DNA of 64,000 nt from DAHUXD01 sp963805495 (GTDB lineage Bacteria; Acidobacteriota; Thermoanaerobaculia; UBA5066; Gp7-AA6). This document shows positions 49,925 to 58,014 of the stretch, in pieces; positions within the stretch are counted from its first letter, which is position 1; the number at the start of each line of letters is the position of its first letter. A program made the translations under genes and the position numbers. The stretch spans positions 1,116,001 to 1,180,000 of the forward strand of contig CAWDUQ010000001.1 of the NCBI GenBank assembly GCA_963805495.1, written 5' to 3'. The notes under the pieces were generated by a model, which was not told where the DNA came from, made no database searches, and saw nothing but the letters and a program-made list of their open reading frames with translations.

Positions 49925-51271
49925 ATGAAGAAATCCGCTTCCGACGCCGGCCGCGCCGCCCGCACGGGCCTGCCGCGGCACACGAAGATCCTCTTCGGGC
50001 TCCTCTTCGGCCTCGTCGCCGGGCTCGTGGCGCACGCGGTCGGCGGCGGGGCGCCCTGGGTCGAGTGGAGCGTGCGCAACGTCGCCAACCCCGTGGGCCA
50101 GCTCTTCCTGCGGCTGATCTTCATGATCGTCGTGCCGCTCGTTTTCTCGTCCCTCGTCCTCGGAGTGCTCGAGCTCGGCGACGTCCAAAAGCTCGGCCGC
50201 GTCGGTTTGAAGACGCTCGTGTACACGATCTTTGCGAGCGGAATCTCGGTCGCGATCGGCCTGACGCTCGTCAACTTCTTCCGTCCGGGCGCCGGGGTCG
50301 ACGCGTCGGTCCGGGCAAACCTCGAGGGCACCTTCGCGACGCAGTCGCAGGCCGCGATCGAGAACGCGCAGAAGGCGGCGTCGTGGAGCGACACACTGCT
50401 CTCGCTCATCCCGCGCAACCCGATCGGCGCCGCCGTCGAGGCCCTGCAAGGCGAAATGCTCGCGTTGATGGTCTTCGCGGTGTTCTTCGGCGTCGCGCTG
50501 GCCCGGATCCGTAAGGACAAGGAGACGCTCGTCGAGGTCTTCGACGGGATCCAGAGGGTCTCGATGAAGATCGTCGACTGGGCCATGGGCCTGGCGCCCT
50601 ACGGCGTCGCGGGCCTCATGTACGCCCTGACGGCGCGCTCGGGCTTCGCGGTCGTCCCGCGGCTGGGGGGCTACGTCGGAGTCGTCGTCGCGGGTCTCGC
50701 CATCCAGCAGTTCGTGGTGTACTCGCTGATCTTGAAGGGGCTCGCGCGCGTCTCGCCGGTCGAGTGGTTCTTTCGTGTGCGCGAGGTCATGCTGACGGCC
50801 TTCTCGACGGCCTCCTCGAACGCGACGCTCCCCACGTCCCTCCAGGCGGCCCAGGAGAAGCTCGGCATCGCGCCGCGGATCGGCAACTTCGTGCTGACCG
50901 TGGGCGCGACCGGCAACCAGAACGGCACGGCGCTCTTCGAAGGAGTGACGGTGCTCTTCCTCGCCCAGGTCTTCGGAGTGACGCTGACGCTGCCGCAGCA
51001 GGTGACGGTCGTCCTCATGTCGATCCTCGCGGGCGTCGGGACGGCCGGTGTGCCCGGCGGCTCCCTGCCGCTGATCGTCATCGTGCTGCAGTCAGTCGGC
51101 GTGCCGGCCGAAGGCATTGGAATCATCCTCGGCGTCGACCGGTTCCTCGACATGTGCCGCACGACGCTGAACGTCACGGGGGACCTCGTCTGCGCCACGG
51201 TCGTCGCGCGTTCGGAGGGCGAGCTGCGGTTCTCCTCCGTGCGCCCGGAGGCGCTCGCCGAGGAAGGGTGA
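49925..51271 (+). CDS. Dicarboxylate/amino acid:cation symporter (DAACS)
   Basis: 448 residues. Glutamate/aspartate transporter fold: TASSNATLPTS (first hairpin), GATGNQNGTALFEG, the second hairpin AGVGTAGVPGGSLPLIVIVL and the DRFLDMCRTTLNVTGD motif carrying the conserved aspartate and arginine. About eight membrane segments plus re-entrant loops. Uses Na+ or H+ gradients to import dicarboxylates or acidic/neutral amino acids. A TAGAGT box lies 15 bases upstream of the ATG. The stop overlaps the M23 start (GTGA, 51268-51271). Confidence 0.92.
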   Translation: MKKSASDAGRAARTGLPRHTKILFGLLFGLVAGLVAHAVGGGAPWVEWSVRNVANPVGQLFLRLIFMIVVPLVFSSLVLGVLELGDVQKLGRVGLKTLVYTIFASGISVAIGLTLVNFFRPGAGVDASVRANLEGTFATQSQAAIENAQKAASWSDTLLSLIPRNPIGAAVEALQGEMLALMVFAVFFGVALARIRKDKETLVEVFDGIQRVSMKIVDWAMGLAPYGVAGLMYALTARSGFAVVPRLGGYVGVVVAGLAIQQFVVYSLILKGLARVSPVEWFFRVREVMLTAFSTASSNATLPTSLQAAQEKLGIAPRIGNFVLTVGATGNQNGTALFEGVTVLFLAQVFGVTLTLPQQVTVVLMSILAGVGTAGVPGGSLPLIVIVLQSVGVPAEGIGIILGVDRFLDMCRTTLNVTGDLVCATVVARSEGELRFSSVRPEALAEEG

Positions 51272-52164
51272 CCCGGCGAGTGCTCGCGGCGGCGGCCGCG
51301 GCCCTGATCCTGTCCGGCGGCGGAGTCGGCTCGGCCGCGACGCTGAAGGTCGAGGCGTCGCCCGCCCGGCCGAAGCAGGGCGACATCGTCTTCGTCACCG
51401 TGCGGGCGAGCGGGCCCGTGACGTCCGCGACGCTGTCGGACGGGAAGCGCGAGATCGGCCTCGAGGCGGAGGGCGACGGACGCACCTTTCGCGGTCTCCT
51501 CGGCATCGACTTCGAGAGCGCCGTGGGCCCGCGGACGCTCGAGGTCGAAGCGCGGGATGCCGCCGGCGGGACGGTCCGGGCATCGCGCACGCTCGGCGTC
51601 GTTTCGGGAAAGTTCCCGACGCAGAAGCTCAAGGTCGCGCCGGCCTACGTCGAGCCGCCGGCGTCGGAGCTCGACCGGATCGCCGGCGATCGGGAGGAGG
51701 TCGCCCGTGTCTGGGCCGCCCCCGACACGCGTCGGCTGTTCGCCGGACCCTTCCGGGTTCCGGTGGACTCCGATGCGCGCGGCAGCTTTGGAGTTCGGCG
51801 AGTCTTCAACGGAAAGCCGCGCTCGTCCCACGACGGCGTCGACCTGCCGTCGCCGCAGGGAGCGCCGGTCGTCGCGCCCGCGCCGGCGACGGTCGCTCTC
51901 GCGAGCGAGCTGTATTTTTCGGGCGGCACCGTGATCCTCGACCATGGCGGCGGTCTCTTCACGACGTACTTTCATCTCTCGGCGATCGACGTGAAAGTGG
52001 GAGACACGGTCGCCAGCGGACAACGCGTCGGGGCGGTCGGGGCGACCGGCCGCGCGACGGGTCCTCACCTTCACTGGGGCGCGCGGCTTCATCGCGCCCG
52101 CGTCAACCCGCTCGATCTTTTGAAGTTAGCGGCGTGGCCCGAGGCGGGGGTCAACACGCGGTGA
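51268..52164 (+). CDS. Exported M23 family metallopeptidase
   Basis: 298 residues from the GTG at 51268, which follows GAGGAAG and overlaps the symporter stop. Signal peptide, an immunoglobulin-like N-terminal domain (about 28-115), then an M23 LytM domain. SSHDGVDLPSPQGAPVVAP gives the HxxxD zinc ligands, and GPHLHWGARLH gives the HxH pair with the catalytic histidine. All catalytic residues are intact. Expected to cleave peptidoglycan cross-links; whether it acts in remodelling or lysis is open. The last gene of the symporter transcript. Confidence 0.9.
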   Translation: MTRRVLAAAAAALILSGGGVGSAATLKVEASPARPKQGDIVFVTVRASGPVTSATLSDGKREIGLEAEGDGRTFRGLLGIDFESAVGPRTLEVEARDAAGGTVRASRTLGVVSGKFPTQKLKVAPAYVEPPASELDRIAGDREEVARVWAAPDTRRLFAGPFRVPVDSDARGSFGVRRVFNGKPRSSHDGVDLPSPQGAPVVAPAPATVALASELYFSGGTVILDHGGGLFTTYFHLSAIDVKVGDTVASGQRVGAVGATGRATGPHLHWGARLHRARVNPLDLLKLAAWPEAGVNTR

Positions 52165-52221
52165 GTTTGGTCTGACCGGTCGGTCAGGATTCGTCATCTT
52201 TCTTTCTCAAAACAAAGGGAT

Positions 52222-52227
52222 TAGAGT
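52222..52227 (+). promoter_or_regulatory. TAGAGT -10 box of the molybdenum hydroxylase operon
   Basis: TANNNT hexamer ending nine bases before the GTG at 52237; no ribosome site in between, so the operon mRNA may be leaderless. Confidence 0.4.
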
Positions 52228-52236
52228 CGGGCGGTT

Positions 52237-52908
52237 GTGGCTCGCTCCAGAGAAAAACGCTCCGCCGGGCTGACGAAGGCCCACGTTCGATTCGTCCTGA
52301 ACGGGGAGGAAATCGAGGCCGCGTTCGCCCCGCACAAGACGCTGCTCGAAGTGCTCCGCGAGGACCTGAACCTGACGGGCACCAAGCACGGCTGCGAGCT
52401 CGGCGAGTGCGGGACCTGTGCAGTCCTCGTCGACGGCCGGCCCGTCCTCTCCTGTCTCATGCTCGGGCTCGAGTGCGAGGGCCGGCGCGTCGAATCGATC
52501 GAGGGCATGGCGGGGCCGGCGGGGCTCCACCCGCTCCAGAAAGCGTTCGCGGACCTCGGCGCCGCGCAGTGCGGCTACTGCACACCGGGATTCCTCCTGA
52601 CCGCGAAGGCGCTGCTCGACGAGAACCCGAAGCCGACGCTTCCGCAGATCCGCGAGGCGCTGTCCGGGAACCTCTGCCGCTGCACCGGCTACATCAAGAT
52701 CTTCGAGGCCGTCGAGCTCGCCGCCGCCTGGATACGCGGGGAGGACGTGCAGCCCCGGAAGGAGTCGCTGTATGGATATGACTTCGACGAGAGCGGGCTG
52801 CTGCCGGTCCACCCCGTCGGAGTAGGGGCGGCCCTTGTGGCCGCCCGCGAGAAGGGCGGGGACAAGCCCCGCCCCTACGAACCAGGGCCCAGAGAGGCGA
52901 AGCCGTGA
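52237..52908 (+). CDS. Molybdenum hydroxylase, [2Fe-2S] subunit (4-hydroxybenzoyl-CoA reductase gamma-like)
   Basis: 223 residues from a GTG. N-terminal plant-type [2Fe-2S] domain with C53, C58, C61 and C73 (HGCELGECGTC, LSC). The second all-helical [2Fe-2S] domain has C112, C115, C147 and C149 (QCGYC, LCRC). Family members are usually about 160 residues. Here the tail from about residue 196 to 214 is encoded by an inserted GTAGGGGCGG palindromic repeat (VGAALVAAREKGG...). Electrons pass from the Mo subunit through these clusters, the reverse for reductases. Overlaps the large-subunit GTG by four bases. Confidence 0.9.
   Translation: MARSREKRSAGLTKAHVRFVLNGEEIEAAFAPHKTLLEVLREDLNLTGTKHGCELGECGTCAVLVDGRPVLSCLMLGLECEGRRVESIEGMAGPAGLHPLQKAFADLGAAQCGYCTPGFLLTAKALLDENPKPTLPQIREALSGNLCRCTGYIKIFEAVELAAAWIRGEDVQPRKESLYGYDFDESGLLPVHPVGVGAALVAAREKGGDKPRPYEPGPREAKP
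52822..52878. repeat. Palindromic GTAGGGGCGG repeat inside the iron-sulfur subunit gene
   Basis: Two hairpins, GGGGCGGCC-CTTGT-GGCCGCCC and GGGCGGGG-ACAAG-CCCCGCCC, framed by GTAGGGG and CCCCTAC. It is in frame within the coding region of 52237-52908 and ends 27 bases before the large-subunit start. Similar units occur at 37750-37801, 39538-39634, 57804-57900 and 61978-62004. Confidence 0.85.
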
Positions 52909-55346
52909 CGGCGCCCCGCCAGCCCACCCGCGTCGTCGGCCGCCCCTACGCCAAGGTCGACGGCGCCGCGAAGGTCTCCGGCCAGACGAAGTTTGCCGAC
53001 GACGTGATGCTGCCGCGCATGCTCCACTGCAAGCTGCTGCGCTCGAAGATCGCGCACGCTCGCATCATCTCGATCGACGCATCCCGGGCGCTCGCGGCGC
53101 CGGGGGTGGTCGCCATCGCGACCGGGAAGGATCTGCCGACCCCCTTCGGCATCCTGCCCGTCTCGCAGGACGAGCACGCGCTCTGCACGGACCGCGTCCG
53201 GTTCGTCGGGGACCCGGTCGCTGCCGTCGCCGCGGTGGACGAGGACGCGGCGTTCGACGCGCTCGACTTGATCGACGTCCGGTACGAAAGGCTCCCTCCG
53301 ATCGCCTCGATCGACGAAGGGCTCGCGCCCGCGGCGACCCCCATCCACGACTACGGCGACGCGGGCAACATTCACAAGCTCGTCTCGATGGAGTTCGGGG
53401 ACACGGAGGACGGCTTCGCGCGAGCCGACCGGACCTACGAAGACCTTTTCTTCTACGAGGGCAACACGCACCTGCCGCTCGAGCAGCACGCATCGGTCGC
53501 CGACTTCGGCCCCGACGGAAGGCTCACGCTCTGGTCGTCGACGCAGACCCCCCACTACGTCCACCGCGCGCTCGCGAAGGTGCTCGACCTCCCGCCCGCG
53601 AAGATCCGTGTCATCGCGACCCCCAACGGCGGGGGCTTCGGCGGCAAGTCCGATCCCTTTAACCACGAGATCGTCGTCGCGCACCTGTCGCGCGTCACCG
53701 GCCGTCCCGTCAAGATCTGCCTGACCCGGGAAGAGGTCTTTTACTGCCACCGCGGCCGCCACCCGACGCTGATGAAGGTCCGCACGGGCGTGAAGTCGGA
53801 CGGCGCGATCACCGCGATGCACTTCCAGACGGTGCTCGACGGCGGCGGCTACGGCTCCTACGGCGTCGCCTCGACCTACTACACGGGGGCGCTCCAGACG
53901 GTGACCTACAAGGTTCCCGCGTACCGTTTCGACGGGGCGCGCGTCTTCACCAACAAGCCGCCGTGCGGCCCCAAGCGCGGCCACGGCACGCCGCAGCCGC
54001 GCTTCGCCCTCGAGGTCCAGCTCGACAAGATCGCCTGCGACCTCGGCCTCGATCCCGCGGAGATCCGGAGGAACCATCTCCACCCCGCGAACACGCTCAC
54101 GGCGAACTTCCTGCGAGTGGGATCGATCGGCCTCGGAGCCTGCATCGACAAGGTCGTCGCGGCGTCCGGCTGGAAGAAGCGCCGCGGGAAGCTCCCGCCC
54201 GGCCGCGGCCTTGGGATCGCCTGCTCCTCGTACCTCTGCGGCGCGGGACTGCCGATCTACTGGAACCGGATGCCCCAGTCGGGCGTGCAGCTCAAGATCG
54301 ACCGTGGCGGGGGAGTGACGGTCTTCTGCGGCTCGACGGACATCGGCCAGGGCTCGGACACGATCCTCGCCGCGATCGTGGCCGAAGTCCTCGGGATCGA
54401 TCCCTTCGACATCCGTGTCGTCACCGGGGACACGGACCTGACGCCGGTCGATCTCGGCTCCTACTCGTCGCGGGTCACGCTGATGACCGGCAACGCGGCC
54501 ATCCAGGCGGCCGAGCGCGCGAAGGAGATGCTGGTTGCGACCGCGTCGGTCAAGCTCGAGATCCCTCCCGAGTGCGTGGGATTCGCGGACGGTCGCGTCT
54601 TCGACGTGGGCGAGCCGGAGAGGGGAATGAGCTTCGCCGAGGCCGCCGTTCTCGCCGAGTCCCGCTTCGGCACGCTCGGGACGGTCGGATCGTACTCGCC
54701 CCCGCCGTCCGCCGGCCGGTACCGCGGCGCGGGCGTGGGCCCGTCGCCGGCGTACTCGTACTCCGCCGCGGTCGTCGAGGTCGAGGTGGATCCCGAGACC
54801 GGCATCGTGACGGTGCCGAAGATCTGGATCGCGCACGACGTCGGCAAGTGCATCAACGCGGCCCTCGTCATGGGGCAGGTGGAGGGCTCGGTCTACATGG
54901 GCCTCGGCGAGGCCGTGATGGAGGAGATGGCCTACCGGAGCGACGCCAACGACAACGTCGTCCACAAGTTCCCGTCGATGCTGGAGTACAAGAGCCCCAC
55001 GACGAAAGAGATGCCCGAGGTCGAGACCTATCTCGTCGAGGACCCCGACGCCAACGGTCCCTTCGGGGCCAAGGAAGTGGGGCAGGGCCCGCTTCTTCCG
55101 ATCCCGCCGGCCGTCGCCAACGCCGTCTTCGACGCGGTGGGTGTGCGCGTCGACGAGGTCCCGGTGACGCCGGAGAAGGTCCTGCGCGCGCTGAAGGCGA
55201 AGGCGCAGGGGAAACCGGCGCGCTTCGGGCCGGAGCGATTTCCGAACGTGCCGTATCCCGCGCCGATCCGCGTCCCGACCCCGGCCGAGGGCGGCGACGG
55301 CCGCGCTGTCGGCGCGGCGGTCACGGAAGCCGGCGGAGTGCGGTGA
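52905..55346 (+). CDS. Molybdenum hydroxylase, molybdopterin subunit (4-hydroxybenzoyl-CoA reductase alpha-like)
   Basis: 813 residues from the GTG at 52905. Xanthine-oxidase-family large subunit: RFVGDPVAAVAAVDED (N-terminal domain), GGGFGGKSDPF, GPKRGHGTPQPRFALE and the final molybdopterin contact GPFGAKEVGQGP, whose glutamate is the catalytic base in the family. The enzyme presumably hydroxylates or dehydroxylates an aromatic or heterocyclic ring. The associated beta subunit favours 4-hydroxybenzoyl-CoA reductase over xanthine or CO dehydrogenase. Overlaps the gamma gene by four bases and is followed after four bases by the FAD subunit. Confidence 0.9.
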   Translation: MTAPRQPTRVVGRPYAKVDGAAKVSGQTKFADDVMLPRMLHCKLLRSKIAHARIISIDASRALAAPGVVAIATGKDLPTPFGILPVSQDEHALCTDRVRFVGDPVAAVAAVDEDAAFDALDLIDVRYERLPPIASIDEGLAPAATPIHDYGDAGNIHKLVSMEFGDTEDGFARADRTYEDLFFYEGNTHLPLEQHASVADFGPDGRLTLWSSTQTPHYVHRALAKVLDLPPAKIRVIATPNGGGFGGKSDPFNHEIVVAHLSRVTGRPVKICLTREEVFYCHRGRHPTLMKVRTGVKSDGAITAMHFQTVLDGGGYGSYGVASTYYTGALQTVTYKVPAYRFDGARVFTNKPPCGPKRGHGTPQPRFALEVQLDKIACDLGLDPAEIRRNHLHPANTLTANFLRVGSIGLGACIDKVVAASGWKKRRGKLPPGRGLGIACSSYLCGAGLPIYWNRMPQSGVQLKIDRGGGVTVFCGSTDIGQGSDTILAAIVAEVLGIDPFDIRVVTGDTDLTPVDLGSYSSRVTLMTGNAAIQAAERAKEMLVATASVKLEIPPECVGFADGRVFDVGEPERGMSFAEAAVLAESRFGTLGTVGSYSPPPSAGRYRGAGVGPSPAYSYSAAVVEVEVDPETGIVTVPKIWIAHDVGKCINAALVMGQVEGSVYMGLGEAVMEEMAYRSDANDNVVHKFPSMLEYKSPTTKEMPEVETYLVEDPDANGPFGAKEVGQGPLLPIPPAVANAVFDAVGVRVDEVPVTPEKVLRALKAKAQGKPARFGPERFPNVPYPAPIRVPTPAEGGDGRAVGAAVTEAGGVR

Positions 55347-55350
55347 CCCG

Positions 55351-56340
55351 ATGATGCGCCTTCCGAAATTCCGCTACTTCGCGCCGGCGAGCGTCCGGGA
55401 AGCGCTCCGCATCAAGGCGGGCGAGGGCCCCGAGTCGTCCTGGGTCGCCGGCGGAACGGACCTCTACCCGAACATGAAGCGGAGGCAGCAGACCCCGAAG
55501 GTCGTGATCGGACTGTCGCGCATCGCGGCGCTCGGCCGGCTGCGCATGACCGCCGACGGCGGGACCGCGATCGGCGCGGGCGTGCCCCTCTCGTCGATCG
55601 AGCGCCATCGCCGGATGCGTCGGTCCTTTCCCGCCCTGGTGCGAGCCGTCGAGGAGATCTCGACGCCCCCCCTGCGAAACATGGGCACCCTCGGGGGCAA
55701 CGTTCTTCTCGACACGCGCTGCAACTACTACGACCAGAACTACGAGTGGCGGCAGGCGATCGACTTCTGCATGAAGAAGGACGGCGCGATCTGCTGGGTG
55801 GCGCCGGGCTCTCCCAGGTGCCTCGCCGTGCAGTCGGCCGACTCGGTCCCGGTCCTGATCGCCCTCGGCGCCCGCGTGGTCCTCGCCTCGCCGGACGGCG
55901 AGAGGGAGGTCGCTCTCGAGGAGCTCTACGCCAACGACGGGATCCACTACCTGACGAAGCGGCCCGAGGAGCTCGTGACCGAGATCCGCGTCCCGAAAAC
56001 CGACGGGAAGGCGACGTACCGCAAGCTCCGCCGCCGCGGCGCCTTCGACTTCCCGGTGCTCGCGGTCGGCGCCGCGGTGCGGTTCGACGGCGACCGCGTG
56101 GCCGAGGCCCGCATCGTCCTCGGGGGCGTGGCCTCCGCGCCGGTGCGGGCGAGCGCGGCGGAGGCGATCCTGTCCGGGCGCCCCCTCGATGCCGAGGCCG
56201 TGGCCGAGGCCTCGGCCGCGGCGTCCGGTCCCTCGCGGCCCATGGACAACACCGACTTCTCGTTCCTCTGGCGCAAGGAGATGACCCGGACCTGGGTGGC
56301 CCGCGCCCTGGCGGACCTCGCCCCGGCCCGCCCCTCCTGA
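55351..56340 (+). CDS. Molybdenum hydroxylase, FAD subunit with extra [4Fe-4S] loop (4-hydroxybenzoyl-CoA reductase beta-like)
   Basis: 329 residues. FAD-binding CO-dehydrogenase-flavoprotein fold with WVAGGTDLYPNMK and MGTLGGNVLLDTRC. An inserted loop carries C124, C140, C148 and C157, spaced 16, 8 and 9. These match the cysteines that bind the extra [4Fe-4S] cluster of the 4-hydroxybenzoyl-CoA reductase beta subunit (as I recall, C122, C138, C146, C155 in Thauera). No other subunit type has this loop, so a reductive dehydroxylation of 4-hydroxybenzoyl-CoA or a related aryl-CoA is the best guess. The partner is a low-potential donor. No aromatic-CoA genes lie nearby. Follows the alpha subunit closely. 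Confidence 0.88.
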   Translation: MMRLPKFRYFAPASVREALRIKAGEGPESSWVAGGTDLYPNMKRRQQTPKVVIGLSRIAALGRLRMTADGGTAIGAGVPLSSIERHRRMRRSFPALVRAVEEISTPPLRNMGTLGGNVLLDTRCNYYDQNYEWRQAIDFCMKKDGAICWVAPGSPRCLAVQSADSVPVLIALGARVVLASPDGEREVALEELYANDGIHYLTKRPEELVTEIRVPKTDGKATYRKLRRRGAFDFPVLAVGAAVRFDGDRVAEARIVLGGVASAPVRASAAEAILSGRPLDAEAVAEASAAASGPSRPMDNTDFSFLWRKEMTRTWVARALADLAPARPS

Positions 56341-56404
56341 CGAAGCCGGTTTCGCGCCCGTCCGGGGGGGGGGGCTCCAGCCTTAAGGAATTCTTAACGG
56401 ACGG

Positions 56405-56433
56405 TTGCCGGCCCCCGGACCCGCTGCTATACT
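56405..56433 (+). promoter_or_regulatory. Promoter of the RRM gene (TTGCCG, 17 bases, TATACT)
   Basis: TTGCCG at 56405-56410 and TATACT at 56428-56433 with a 17-base spacer. Transcription near 56440 would give a leader of about 143 bases before the ATG at 56583, unusually long in this window. Confidence 0.65.
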
Positions 56434-56582
56434 GCCCGCCTTCTCGTAAATCGCTCGCCTTCCAAGCACGCTATCTGCGGCCGCCCAGAAGTCCGACGAA
56501 TTCCTACGGGAAGGTCGGCTCCTCCGAGCGGCGCGGTTGGGTCGAACGCGGCTAAGACGCCGGATTCGAGGATTCTGTTTCG

Positions 56583-56864
56583 ATGAAACTCTACGTTGGA
56601 AACCTTCCCTACAACACGTCGGAGGACGATCTTCGCTCGCTCTTCTCGACCTATGGAGCGGTCAGCTCCGTCGCGATCATCACGGATCGCGACACGGGTC
56701 GTTCGAAGGGGTTCGGGTTCGTCGAGTTCGGCAACGACGACGAGGCGCGCAACGCGATCTCGGCGCTCTCCGGCCAGGAGTACGGGGGCCGCGCGCTCAC
56801 CGTCAATGAAGCCCGACCGAAGACCCAGAACGGTGGCGGCGGAGGACGGGGCGGCCGGTACTGA
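56583..56864 (+). CDS. RRM-type RNA-binding protein, glycine-rich tail
   Basis: 93 residues. A single RRM: RNP2 LYVGNL at residues 3-8 and RNP1 KGFGFVEF (about 42-49), with the conserved aromatics. The tail is Gly/Arg-rich (GGGGGRGGRY), as in cold-induced bacterial RNA-binding proteins. Binds single-stranded RNA, probably with an RNA-chaperone role. It has its own promoter, a long leader and a strong terminator, so it is a single-gene unit. The long leader invites post-transcriptional (for example temperature) control. Confidence 0.92.
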   Translation: MKLYVGNLPYNTSEDDLRSLFSTYGAVSSVAIITDRDTGRSKGFGFVEFGNDDEARNAISALSGQEYGGRALTVNEARPKTQNGGGGGRGGRY

Positions 56865-56886
56865 TTCGTTCGCGTTGGACCTTTCG

Positions 56887-56916
56887 AAAGGGGGCGAAAG
56901 CCCCCTTTTTCTTTTG
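56887..56916 (+). terminator. Intrinsic terminator after the RRM gene
   Basis: AAAGGGGGC pairs with GCCCCCTTT around a GAAA tetraloop, followed by a T-rich tail (TTCTTTT). A good intrinsic terminator 22 bases after the stop. Confidence 0.88.
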
Positions 56917-56923
56917 GTCTCGA

Positions 56924-56929
56924 TAGACT
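56924..56929 (+). promoter_or_regulatory. TAGACT -10 box of the cupin gene
   Basis: TANNNT hexamer ending nine bases before the GTG at 56939. No ribosome site; probable leaderless mRNA. Confidence 0.4.
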
Positions 56930-56938
56930 CGGTCGCCG

Positions 56939-57253
56939 GTGAGCGAAGTGCGAGTCGAGAAATGGCACCGCGCCGACGGCCCGCTCTCCGAGCGCCGCTT
57001 GATGCGCGCGATGGAGATGGAGGGCTACGAGGTGCTCGTCTACACCTACCGCGCGGGCACGGTCTTCCCGCCGCACGAGCACGCGCAGGCCAAATGCGAC
57101 GCCGTCCTCGAGGGAACGCTGCGCGTCACGGTCGGAGACGCCGCCTGGGACCTTTCGGCGGGAGACCGGATCTACCTGCCGGCGGGAACGCGGCACGGGG
57201 CGCAGGTCGTCGGCGAGAAGACAGTGGTGTCCCTCGACGGGACGCATTGGTAA
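56939..57253 (+). CDS. Small cupin-domain protein
   Basis: 104 residues from a GTG. A single cupin barrel: motif 1 is PPHEHAQAKCDAVLEGTLRV with two His, and motif 2 is GDRIYLPAGTRHGAQV with a third His. Together they form a metal site. One cysteine lies in motif 1. Substrate unknown. The DinB gene starts 11 bases downstream behind AAAGGAGG, so the two are likely co-transcribed. Confidence 0.85.
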   Translation: MSEVRVEKWHRADGPLSERRLMRAMEMEGYEVLVYTYRAGTVFPPHEHAQAKCDAVLEGTLRVTVGDAAWDLSAGDRIYLPAGTRHGAQVVGEKTVVSLDGTHW

Positions 57254-57264
57254 AGGAGGCTGTC

Positions 57265-57750
57265 ATGCGGTTCACGAAAGCCGAACGGGAAGATCGGATC
57301 CGCCGCTATCGGGAGGGTCCGGCGAAGCTGCGCGCGGCGCTCGCGACGGTCCCGCCCGAGGCCATGAAGTGGCGGCCGGCCGAGGGCAAGTGGTCCGCGC
57401 ACGAGGTGGCCTGTCACTGCGCCGACTCGGAGACGAACGCTTACGCCCGCATCCGGTACCTCGTGGCCGAGCCGGACCCGAAGGTCCTGGGCTACGACGA
57501 GGCGCAATGGGCCCGGACGTTCGACTACCACGCGGCGCCGATCGAGCCGGCGCTCGCGACGCTCGACGCCGTCCGGATGAACACGGCGCTTTTGCTGGAG
57601 CGCCTGCCCGAATCCGCCTGGTCGGCGGTCGGGACGCACACGCAGTCCGGCCGGTTTTCGGCGGAGGACTGGCTCGACGTCTACGCCGAGCACCTCGAGA
57701 AGCACTCCCGCCAGATCGAGCGCAACGTCGAGGCCTGGAAGAATCGCTAG
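57265..57750 (+). CDS. DinB-family protein
   Basis: 161 residues from the ATG at 57265, behind AAAGGAGG. DinB-like four-helix fold: MKWRPAEGKWSAHEVACHCADSE supplies a histidine of the metal site, and YAEHLEKHSRQIERN supplies two more near the C-terminus. DinB-like proteins include thiol-dependent S-transferases and damage-inducible proteins; the reaction here is unknown. Its stop is six bases from the inverted-repeat element at 57757-57973. Confidence 0.85.
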   Translation: MRFTKAEREDRIRRYREGPAKLRAALATVPPEAMKWRPAEGKWSAHEVACHCADSETNAYARIRYLVAEPDPKVLGYDEAQWARTFDYHAAPIEPALATLDAVRMNTALLLERLPESAWSAVGTHTQSGRFSAEDWLDVYAEHLEKHSRQIERNVEAWKNR

Positions 57751-57756
57751 ACGTCG

Positions 57757-57973
57757 TTTCTCAACGGGTTGTTCACTCAACGTGGCGAAGTAGGACCCTG
57801 GCTGTAGGGGCGGCCCTCGTGGCCGCCCGCCGACGCGCTGACGATCGCGTACCGCCGCTCGATTGGCACAAGAGAGGGCGCCCGCAAGGGGCGCCCCTAC
57901 GTGCCGGGGCGCGGCCGTTTCAGGAGTCGTTTCAGGAAGTGAGAGCCGGCGTAGTGAACAACTTCTTGAGAAT
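57757..57973. repeat. 217-base MITE-like element, copy B
   Basis: Left end TTTCTCAACGGGTTGTTCAC (57757-57776) and the complement of the right end (57954-57973) match at about 16 of 20 positions. The interior order is as in copy A (39491-39705): first hairpin with loop CTCGT, a CGCTGACGAT spacer, then GGGCGCCC-GCAAG-GGGCGCCCC and the CCGGGGCGCGG segment. Core 57804-57900. It again lies between two convergent genes and carries no coding sequence. Confidence 0.75.
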
Positions 57974-58014
57974 CCACGGCTGGACGTTCTTCCCGTCGCG
58001 GCGTCTTCGGCCGG

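Noticed and set aside
52875..54965. 696-codon minus-strand frame across the molybdenum subunit
   Set aside because: Antisense to a fully motif-supported large subunit; low-complexity R/D/V-rich filler.
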